A DNA stretch of 10,442 bases, from the NCBI GenBank assembly GCA_020829485.1, contig JAIVFU010000180.1, forward strand, positions 1 through 10,442, written 5' to 3'. This DNA comes from Nostoc sp. CHAB 5834. GTDB lineage: Bacteria; Cyanobacteriota; Cyanobacteriia; Cyanobacteriales; Nostocaceae. The notes beneath the pieces were generated by a model, which saw nothing but the letters and a program-made list of their open reading frames with translations, was not told the origin of the DNA and ran no database searches. The position numbers and the translations under genes are program-made. Below are positions 5,491 to 10,442 of this stretch, piece by piece (position 1 is the first letter of the stretch; every line of letters starts with the position of its first letter).

Positions 5491-6267
5491 ATGGAGCCCT
5501 ACGCCACCGCCGATCAGGTCTGGGCCGGCGGGCTGATCTTCGCCCGGATCGGCGCGATCCTGCTGAGCCTGCCCGGCATCGGCGAGAGCTATGTACCGCC
5601 GCGCATCCGCCTGTCCCTGGCCCTGGTGATCTCCCTCGCCCTGTGGCCCGTGGTCCAAGGCTCGCTGCCGCCCCTGCCTGACAGCCTGGGAGCCTCGGTC
5701 GGCTGGGTCATCCGCGAGGTCATCACCGGTCTGGCGATCGGCGCGATCCTGCGAGCCTTCACCGCCGCCCTGGCGGTGGCGGGTGAGATCGTGTCGCTTC
5801 AGACCACCCTCAGCTTCGCCCAGACCACCAATCCGCTTCAGGCGTCGCCGGGCACCACCATCGCGGCCTTCCTGATGCTGCTGGGAACGGTGCTCGTGTT
5901 CGCCACCAATACCCATCACCTGTTCATCGCGGGTCTGGTGGGCTCCTATGAGCTGATCGCCCCGGCGCGGCCCCTGATCGCCGGCGACTTCACCGAACTG
6001 GCCATCCGGACCATCGGCGACAGCTTCCTTCTGGGCGTCCAACTGTCGGCCCCGGTGATCGTCTTCGCCCTGATCTTCAACCTGGCGAGCGGTCTGGTGG
6101 GGCGGGTCATGCCGGCGTTCCAGATCTTCTTCGTCGCCGCGCCGCTGAGCGTGATCCTGGGGCTTTCGATCTTCGCCCTGTCGTTGGGGGTGCTCGGGAC
6201 GGTCTTCATCGACCGCTACCGCAGCCTGGCCAGTCAGTTCGTGAGCGCGGGAGGCGGCCTTGGCTGA
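5491..6267 (+). CDS. fliR: Flagellar export apparatus protein FliR
   Basis: FliR is an inner-membrane component of the flagellar type III export gate, bound to FliP and FliQ. At 258 residues it has normal length and about six hydrophobic segments. The N-terminal segment ARIGAILLSLPGIGESYVPPRIR (18-40) carries the conserved R...LPG.G...VP.R.R pattern. The middle contains GEIVSLQTTLSFAQTTNP, where Gly, Gln and Pro-following-Asn positions are typical of FliR, and the C-terminal half has GRVMPAFQIFFVAAPLSVILG. The ATG follows the fliQ stop by 9 bases with only a weak Shine-Dalgarno, so translational coupling to fliQ is likely. Its last 8 bases overlap the flhB start. Confidence 0.95.
   Translation: MEPYATADQVWAGGLIFARIGAILLSLPGIGESYVPPRIRLSLALVISLALWPVVQGSLPPLPDSLGASVGWVIREVITGLAIGAILRAFTAALAVAGEIVSLQTTLSFAQTTNPLQASPGTTIAAFLMLLGTVLVFATNTHHLFIAGLVGSYELIAPARPLIAGDFTELAIRTIGDSFLLGVQLSAPVIVFALIFNLASGLVGRVMPAFQIFFVAAPLSVILGLSIFALSLGVLGTVFIDRYRSLASQFVSAGGGLG
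6249..6254 (+). promoter_or_regulatory. Shine-Dalgarno of flhB inside fliR
   Basis: GGGAGG lies 5 bases before the TTG at 6260 and is the reason for accepting that rare start codon. Confidence 0.75.
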
Positions 6268-7381
6268 AGACGCCGATCCCGAGTCCAAGACAGAAGAAGC
6301 CACCCCGCGAAAACTCGAGGAGGCGCGAAAGAAGGGCGACGTCGCGAAATCCGCCGACGTCGCCCCGGCCATGAGCCTCCTGGGCGCCACCGCCGTGATC
6401 GTCATGGGCGGGGGCTATTTCGCGACCTCGATGGGCGAGGCCTTGCTGCCGTTCATCGCCCAGCCCCATGCGCTGATGGGCGGGCTGGAGGCCGGAGCGG
6501 GGGTCGAGCTGGGGGCACGGGCCCTGTGGGCCGCCGCACCCTTCCTGGGGGCCGTGATGCTGGCGACCATCATCGGCGGGGTCGGCGGCAACGTCTTCCA
6601 GTCGGGCCTGATCATCTCGGCCGAGAAGATGAAGCCCAAGCTGGACAAGATCAGCCCCATGAAGGGGTTCCAGCGGATCTTCGGACCCGACGGTCTGATG
6701 CAGTTCGCCCAGACCCTGATCAAGCTGATCGCGGTCTCCGTGGTGTGCTGGATGGTGCTGAAGCCGCACATGCGCGAGTTCGAGAACATGGCCGCCATGC
6801 ATCCGGCGGCCATCCTGCCCCTGGCGCGCGATATGATGATCGCCCTGATGGCCTCCACCCTGGTGTTCCTGGGGCTGACGGCGGGCGGCGACTACATCTG
6901 GCAGAAGATGCGCTTCGCCAAGCGGATGCGGATGTCCAAGGAGGAGCTGAAGGAGGACTACAAGCAGTCCGAGGGCGATCCCCACGTCAAGGCCAAGCTG
7001 AAGCAGATCCGCATGCAGAAGAGCCGCCAGCGGATGATGGCCAACGTCCCCAAGGCCACGGTGATCGTGACCAACCCCACCCACTATTCCGTCGCCCTGC
7101 GCTACGAGCCCGATCAGGGCGACGCCGCCCCGGTCTGCGTGGCCAAGGGGGTGGACGCCCTGGCCCTGCGCATCCGGGAGGTGGCCAGGGAGCACGACGT
7201 GCCGGTGGTCGAGAACGTGCCCCTGGCGCGCGCCCTCTACGCCGTCGTCGACGTCGACGAGATCATCCCGCGCGAGCATTTCGAGGCGGCGGCGAAGGTG
7301 ATCGGCTTCGTGATGAAGAAGCGGGGCGGACGCGCGCCGAGCCGACAGCCCGCGCGACCGGACGTCAGGCCGCGCGGCTGA
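6260..7381 (+). CDS. flhB: Flagellar export switch protein FlhB
   Basis: FlhB sits in the inner membrane at the export gate. Self-cleavage in its cytoplasmic domain switches export from rod/hook to filament substrates. The 373-residue product opens with the hallmark KTEEATPRKLEEARKKGDVAKS (10-31), followed by four hydrophobic segments near residues 35-54, 88-110, 148-167 and 184-208. The cytoplasmic domain contains the autocleavage motif NPTH at 272-275 (VTNPTHYSVALRY), so self-cleavage between Asn272 and Pro273 is expected. The start is TTG, overlapping the end of fliR by 8 bases and supported by GGGAGG. After VIGFVMKK the tail is short and rich in Arg and Pro. The last 17 bases overlap the 3' end of cheR on the other strand, and no terminator lies between them. 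Confidence 0.96.
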   Translation: MAEDADPESKTEEATPRKLEEARKKGDVAKSADVAPAMSLLGATAVIVMGGGYFATSMGEALLPFIAQPHALMGGLEAGAGVELGARALWAAAPFLGAVMLATIIGGVGGNVFQSGLIISAEKMKPKLDKISPMKGFQRIFGPDGLMQFAQTLIKLIAVSVVCWMVLKPHMREFENMAAMHPAAILPLARDMMIALMASTLVFLGLTAGGDYIWQKMRFAKRMRMSKEELKEDYKQSEGDPHVKAKLKQIRMQKSRQRMMANVPKATVIVTNPTHYSVALRYEPDQGDAAPVCVAKGVDALALRIREVAREHDVPVVENVPLARALYAVVDVDEIIPREHFEAAAKVIGFVMKKRGGRAPSRQPARPDVRPRG

Positions 7382-8180
7382 GCGCCGAGGGGGCCTTGAC
7401 GAACAGGCCCTTGCGGCCCGCGATGGGGCGGAAGGCGATGCTGTCGCCGTCGATGCGGTCGTCGGCGCCCAGGACCAGGACGCCGTCGTCGACCAGCCGT
7501 CGCTCCAGACCGTCGACCACCAGGCCGCGGCGGGTCGGCTCCATCTCGGTCAGGACGTTGCGACAAAGGATGACGTCGAACCTCTGGCCGTCCGTGGGGG
7601 GGTCCAGCAGATTGTGGCGGGCGAAGCGGACGGCGTCGCGAAGGCGCTCGCGCGCGCGCCAGGCGTCGTCGGCCGGCTCGAACCAGTCCAGCATGGTCTG
7701 GGCCGACAGGCCCCGCTGGATCTCGAAGGCGCTGAAAAAGCCGGCCCGGGCCTTGTCCACGGCGCGCTGGGACAGGTCGGTGGCGATGATCTCGGCATTG
7801 ATCCCCGCATCCAGGGCGCCGATGGCGACGGAAAAGGGCTCCTGACCGGTCGAGCAGCCGGCCGACCAGATGCGCACCAGGCCGCCGGGCCGGGCCCGAG
7901 CGATGGCCGGCAGGAGCTCGCGGGTGATGGTGTCGAACACGGCGCGGTCGCGGCGGAACCAGGTCTCCGGGTTCAGCATGGCCTCGATCACCGCCCACCC
8001 CAGCGAGGCGACCGGCTTGACCCAGAGGGTCTGGAGCATGGCCTCGACGCTGTCGAAGCCCTCGCGCCGCGCGACCGGGGCCAGCCGATGCTCGGCCAAG
8101 TGGATGCGGTCGCGGCCCAGCCGAAAGCCCGCTCGCGAGGCGAGCAGACCTTGCAGACGATCGAAGTCGTCCTGGTTCAT
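7365..8180 (-). CDS. cheR: CheR-type protein-glutamate O-methyltransferase
   Basis: CheR enzymes methylate glutamates on chemoreceptors with S-adenosylmethionine, setting adaptation. The 271-residue product has the usual two parts: an N-terminal helical domain (about 1-65), and a methyltransferase domain with NPETWFRRD (70-78), the cofactor loop IWSAGCSTGQEP (104-115), ATDLS (133-137) and FDVILCRNVL (201-210). Several normally conserved spots differ: GQEP for GEEP, NVLTEM for NVLIYF, and GADDRID where GHSE is usual near residue 238. The gene lies 31 bases downstream of cheY on the same strand and is probably cotranscribed. No cheA, cheB or receptor gene is in view, so it may act on a target outside the main chemotaxis cluster. 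The ATG has no clear Shine-Dalgarno. Family membership is secure; the substrate is not. Confidence 0.92.
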   Translation of the reverse strand: MNQDDFDRLQGLLASRAGFRLGRDRIHLAEHRLAPVARREGFDSVEAMLQTLWVKPVASLGWAVIEAMLNPETWFRRDRAVFDTITRELLPAIARARPGGLVRIWSAGCSTGQEPFSVAIGALDAGINAEIIATDLSQRAVDKARAGFFSAFEIQRGLSAQTMLDWFEPADDAWRARERLRDAVRFARHNLLDPPTDGQRFDVILCRNVLTEMEPTRRGLVVDGLERRLVDDGVLVLGADDRIDGDSIAFRPIAGRKGLFVKAPSALSRAA

Positions 8181-8211
8181 GGCTGAGCGACGGGGCGGGA
8201 CATGGTTCGGC

Positions 8212-8583
8212 TCAGACGGCTCCGACTTCGCACAACTTGGAGTGAATGATTTCGGAGTCGAAGGGTTTCATCACATAGTCGTCCGCGCCGGCCGACAGGG
8301 CCTCGGCGATCCGTTCGGGCGCGGTCTCGATGGTGCAGAACAGGATCTTGGGACCTTCTCCGCCGGCCTGTCCGCGCAGGCGACGCAGGAAGGTCATGCC
8401 GTCCATGACCGGCATGTTCCAGTCCAGCAGGACAACGTCGGGCATCAGTCCGGTGCAGTAGGACAGGGCCTCGGCCCCGTCGGCGGCCTCGTCGACCTCG
8501 AAGCCCAGCCCTTCGACGATGCGCCGCGCGACCTTCCGGATGATCCGGCTATCGTCCACGATGAGGCAGGTCCGGACGTCCAC
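8212..8583 (-). CDS. Single-domain CheY-like response regulator
   Basis: The 123-residue product is a receiver domain with no output domain. All phosphorylation-site residues are present: acidic pair Asp10/Asp11, phospho-acceptor Asp54 (VVLLDWNMPVMDG), Thr84, and Lys106 in DDYVMKPFD, with the switch aromatic Tyr103. WNMPVMDG with CTIE is the form found in the CheY paralogue next to chpT and cheR in Caulobacterales. Two GTG starts are possible. I prefer 8583 (MDVRTCLIVDD) over 8592 because GGGAG at 8595-8599 is only 2 bases from the upstream GTG but 11 from this one, and because relatives begin close to the CLIVDD strand. It precedes cheR by 31 bases. It may accept phosphate from a sensor kinase or ChpT, or act on the motor; the sequence does not decide. 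Confidence 0.92.
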   Translation of the reverse strand: MDVRTCLIVDDSRIIRKVARRIVEGLGFEVDEAADGAEALSYCTGLMPDVVLLDWNMPVMDGMTFLRRLRGQAGGEGPKILFCTIETAPERIAEALSAGADDYVMKPFDSEIIHSKLCEVGAV

Positions 8584-8632
8584 GGCGCGCACTTCTCCCA
8601 GCGGCCGGAATCAAAGCGCCGCTTCATCCGCC

Positions 8633-8654
8633 AATATCGGCGTTGGGCGGTTAA
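8633..8654 (-). promoter_or_regulatory. Candidate promoter of cheY-cheR with TTAAC element
   Basis: On the minus strand TTAACC (8649-8654) is followed after 10 bases by GATATT (8633-8638), which matches four of six bases of TATAAT. The TTAA is preceded by CCAA-N7, a half-matching CtrA box, and another TTAAC begins 24 bases further upstream at the end of chpT. The TTAA lies about 67 bases before the start codon, almost the same distance as in the fliQ promoter. CtrA control is an inference. Confidence 0.5.
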
Positions 8655-8674
8655 CGAGGCGTTGGGATGTCGGG

Positions 8675-9343
8675 TTAAGAGGGCATCCGCGCGTCCAGAA
8701 CGACCCGTCCGTCCACAACCTCCACGTCCAGCCGCCCGCCCGCCTGCTGGACCGTCAGCCACAGCCAGTAGGGCTGGACCCACTGCCCGGCCAGGCCCTC
8801 GGTCAGGCGCTCGCCCTTCAGCCCCGTCGCGGCTTCGGCCTTCAGCCGCGCGCGGGCGCCCTCGGCCGTTCCGACCAGCGTCAGTCCCCCCGACTCGGAC
8901 CGCGCCGTCACCACCGCCTCTCCGCCCATGGGCAGGGCGGCCGCGGTCAGATAGGCCAAGTTGACCAGGGCCCGGGCCTGGGGTTTGCCGAAGTCGGCGA
9001 CCTCCAGCCGCCAGTCCAGGGTGGCCCGGCCGCCGGCGATGACGTTGTCGACCAGGGCCTTCAGCTCGTCGGCGGTGAACCGCTCGGCCGTGGTCGCGGC
9101 CCCGAAGGCGACGCGGCAGAACTGGACCAGGGCGACCATCTTCCTGGCGCTGTCGGCGATCAGGCCGATCGCGTCGTCGCGCATGTCCTGGGCGGTCGGA
9201 TCCTCCAGGAGGTCGATCCCCGACATGATGGCCCCCGACGGGCTAATGAAGTCGTGGCACAGCTTGGCCGCGATCAGGCTGGCGAGCTCTGGCCCATCCA
9301 TCGGGAGGTCGTCGAGCGGGGCGGCGAAGGCGGTGTCGGTCAT
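8675..9343 (-). CDS. chpT: ChpT-like histidine phosphotransferase
   Basis: ChpT is the cytoplasmic relay protein that takes phosphate from the hybrid kinase CckA and passes it to CtrA and CpdR, the alphaproteobacterial cell-cycle regulators. The 222-residue product shows LASLIAAKLCHDFISPSGAIMSGIDLLEDP (from residue 20), with the phospho-accepting His30 in the CHD..SP..AI..G motif of the dimerisation helices. A degenerate kinase-like C-terminal domain follows (DWRLEVADFGKPQARALVNLAYLTAAALPMGG), without ATP-binding N/G boxes, as expected for ChpT. I chose the ATG at 9341-9343. An open frame continues to 9457, but those 38 residues are Gly-rich, fit no homologue and overlap the divergent nucleotidase gene. 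The stop is 91 bases from the cheY start. The match to ChpT style is strong, though not checked by search. Confidence 0.92.
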   Translation of the reverse strand: MTDTAFAAPLDDLPMDGPELASLIAAKLCHDFISPSGAIMSGIDLLEDPTAQDMRDDAIGLIADSARKMVALVQFCRVAFGAATTAERFTADELKALVDNVIAGGRATLDWRLEVADFGKPQARALVNLAYLTAAALPMGGEAVVTARSESGGLTLVGTAEGARARLKAEAATGLKGERLTEGLAGQWVQPYWLWLTVQQAGGRLDVEVVDGRVVLDARMPS

Positions 9344-9406
9344 GGGGACGAAACTGAGGTGATTTGCCCGTTCGCGAAACCGGCCGGATGGTCTATCCCC
9401 GCCGAA

Positions 9407-10189
9407 ATGACCTCCTCCGTTTCCGCCGACCTCGCCTCCGGCGTGCTCCACGACCATCTCGCCGACATCGCCGAGGACGCCGCGCGCGTGATCCTGCCCT
9501 ACTGGAAGGTGGGGACCGAGGTGTTTTCAAAGGCCGACGACAGCCCGGTGACCCAGGCCGACCGCGAGGCCGAGGCCCTGATCCTGTCGCGTCTGGCGGC
9601 GCTCTATCCCGACGTGCCCGCCGTGGCCGAGGAGCAGTCGGAGGCCGACGGCCGGCCAGAGGTCGCGGCGGATCGCTACTGGCTGATCGACCCCCTGGAC
9701 GGAACCAAGGGCTTCGTCGCCGGCAAGGAGAGCTTCACCGTCAACATCGCCCTGATCGAGGCGGGCCGCACGGTGGTCGGCGTCGTCACGGCCCCCGCCA
9801 ACGGCGTGACCTGGCGTTCGGCTCCCGGCGGCGGGGCCGAGATGCGCCGCTTCGGAGAGCCCTGGCGCGCCATCAAGGTCCGCGACCGCCCCGACGAGGG
9901 CATCGCCCTGTTGAGCCACAGCGTCACCGACGAGGAGGCCACCCGCCTCGCCGCCCGCCACGGCTGCACCCAATGGCAGGGCACGGATTCGTCGCTGAAG
10001 TTCTGCCTGATCGCCGAGGGCCGCTTCGACGCCTATCCGCGCACGGGGCCGACCTCGGAGTGGGACACGGCGGCCGGGCAGGCCGTGCTGGAAGCCGCCG
10101 GGGGCCGGGTGCTCGCGGCGGACGGCCAGCCGCTGGGCTACGGCAAGCCGGGCTTCCTGAACGGACCGTTCGTGGCGATGGGCGGGTAG
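9407..10189 (+). CDS. cysQ: 3'(2'),5'-bisphosphate nucleotidase, CysQ type (inositol monophosphatase superfamily)
   Basis: This enzyme hydrolyses 3'-phosphoadenosine 5'-phosphate, a by-product of sulfate assimilation, to AMP. The 260-residue product contains the metal-dependent phosphatase motifs in order: AEEQSE (74-79, with Glu75/Glu76), WLIDPLDGTKGF (92-103, with Asp95 and Asp98), and EWDTAAGQAVL (218-228, with Asp220). The run SSLKFCLIAEGRFDAYPRTGPTSEWD (195-220) is characteristic of CysQ rather than of inositol monophosphatase or HisN. The ATG at 9407 is the first in frame downstream of the intergenic region. It lacks a Shine-Dalgarno, but CTATCC at 9393-9398 would place a transcript start next to the ATG. 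The gene is divergent from chpT across 63 bases, and a functional tie to that gene is not evident. The CysQ call is strong on motifs. Confidence 0.93.
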   Translation: MTSSVSADLASGVLHDHLADIAEDAARVILPYWKVGTEVFSKADDSPVTQADREAEALILSRLAALYPDVPAVAEEQSEADGRPEVAADRYWLIDPLDGTKGFVAGKESFTVNIALIEAGRTVVGVVTAPANGVTWRSAPGGGAEMRRFGEPWRAIKVRDRPDEGIALLSHSVTDEEATRLAARHGCTQWQGTDSSLKFCLIAEGRFDAYPRTGPTSEWDTAAGQAVLEAAGGRVLAADGQPLGYGKPGFLNGPFVAMGG

Positions 10190-10301
10190 GGGCAAAAGCT
10201 CGGTCCGGGGTTGGTGCCGAGGTCTGATTTAGGTGTGGGCTCGTGAGTCCGTTCTGGACCTATTGCGGACAATCGCTCTCCCCGGCCCTCGCATCTTTGC
10301 G

Positions 10302-10311
10302 CTAACGTTAG
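10302..10311. promoter_or_regulatory. Palindrome and -10-like element before the edge ORF
   Basis: CTAACGTTAG is a perfect 10-base palindrome ending 3 bases before the ATG at 10315. Its left part, with the preceding G, reads GCTAACGT and partly fits the GCTANAWC -10 consensus. If TAACGT is the hexamer, transcription would begin on the ATG. No -35 was found. Confidence 0.35.
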
Positions 10312-10314
10312 TCT

Positions 10315-10442
10315 ATGAAGTGGCTTGATGAGCAGAGGGCATATGCGAAAGCCATAGACCGGGCTCGATACTGGTCGATGGCTTTGGGCACGGTCCTTTT
10401 TCTGCTGATCTGGGTCCTCACCATAGGGTGGGCTTCTGAACA
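10315..10442 (+). CDS. Hypothetical small membrane protein, 3' end beyond the window
   Basis: I do not recognise this protein. Forty-two codons are visible with no stop before the edge. A short charged N-terminal stretch (MKWLDEQRAYAKAIDRARYW) is followed by one predicted membrane helix at about residues 20-40 (WSMALGTVLFLLIWVLTIGWA). There is no Shine-Dalgarno; a GCTAAC element 9 to 14 bases upstream would give a leaderless transcript. Base composition is visibly less GC-rich than in the rest of the window, with codons such as CTT, GAT, TAT, ATA, TTT and TCT that are rare elsewhere, so it may be recently acquired or fast-evolving. It could also be a chance open frame, but the membrane helix and the shift in codon use argue that something real begins here. 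Confidence 0.5.
   Translation, partial: MKWLDEQRAYAKAIDRARYWSMALGTVLFLLIWVLTIGWASE

Noticed and set aside
5140..6405. 421-residue minus-strand open frame over fliQ, fliR and the flhB start
   Set aside because: It is rich in Gln, Asp, His and Arg as expected from the antisense of hydrophobic membrane genes, and it runs through the fliQ promoter.
6206..7279. 357-residue minus-strand open frame over flhB
   Set aside because: It is antisense to flhB, low in complexity (His, Gln, Gly, Leu), and has no recognisable motif.
8519..9406. Open frame extending cysQ far upstream through chpT
   Set aside because: The upstream part is antisense to chpT and contains no domain; CysQ homology begins only after the ATG at 9407.
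9344..9457. 38-residue N-terminal extension of chpT
   Set aside because: It is Gly-rich, unlike known ChpT starts, and would overlap the divergent cysQ gene by 51 bases.
10200..10222. Possible terminator hairpin after cysQ (CTCGG...CCGAG)
   Set aside because: Only a 5-base stem with a 13-base loop and no T-run directly after it; too weak to call.
1..10442. CRISPR arrays, insertion sequences, tRNA or rRNA genes, defence systems
   Set aside because: No regularly spaced repeats, transposase motifs, terminal inverted repeats or RNA-gene signatures were seen on reading both strands; all recognised genes are ordinary core genes.

Overview
The window is GC-rich, densely coded chromosomal DNA from an alphaproteobacterium. 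It is most likely a member of the Caulobacterales such as Brevundimonas, an assignment from gene content and protein style, not from a database match. The strongest pointers are a ChpT-type histidine phosphotransferase (the CckA-ChpT-CtrA phosphorelay), a fliQ-fliR-flhB operon preceded by a TTAA-N7-TTAA-like CtrA box, and several start codons without a Shine-Dalgarno sequence that sit just downstream of GCTA-type -10 elements. I see no mobile element, CRISPR array, tRNA or rRNA.

Left part (1-3505): the 3' two-thirds of a type I methionine aminopeptidase gene; a hotdog-fold thioesterase gene on the minus strand, divergent from a TetR/AcrR regulator gene, with a perfect 9-1-9 palindrome between them that is probably the operator; then, after a 259-base leader, a RhlE-type DEAD-box RNA helicase with an Arg/Gly-rich tail, ending at a strong intrinsic terminator shared with the convergent next gene.

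Middle (3505-7381): a stand-alone CinA/MoaB-type molybdopterin-binding-domain protein on the minus strand, divergent from a TrmJ-like SPOUT RNA methyltransferase; then the flagellar type III export operon fliQ-fliR-flhB with tight spacing and a TTG start for flhB inside the end of fliR.

Right part (7365-10442): on the minus strand a chpT-cheY-cheR cluster whose cheR tail overlaps the flhB tail; divergent from chpT, a CysQ-type 3'(2'),5'-bisphosphate nucleotidase; and at the right edge a less GC-rich stretch with the start of a small membrane protein that runs off the window.

The likely functional link is cell-cycle control of motility. In Caulobacter, ChpT passes phosphate to CtrA, and CtrA directly activates the fliQ operon. 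Here the phosphotransferase, a single-domain CheY, a CheR and the CtrA-type fliQ promoter lie within about 4 kb, and the cheY upstream region carries TTAAC elements arranged much like those of fliQ. Nothing here looks like a wholly new system. The points worth a second look are regulatory.
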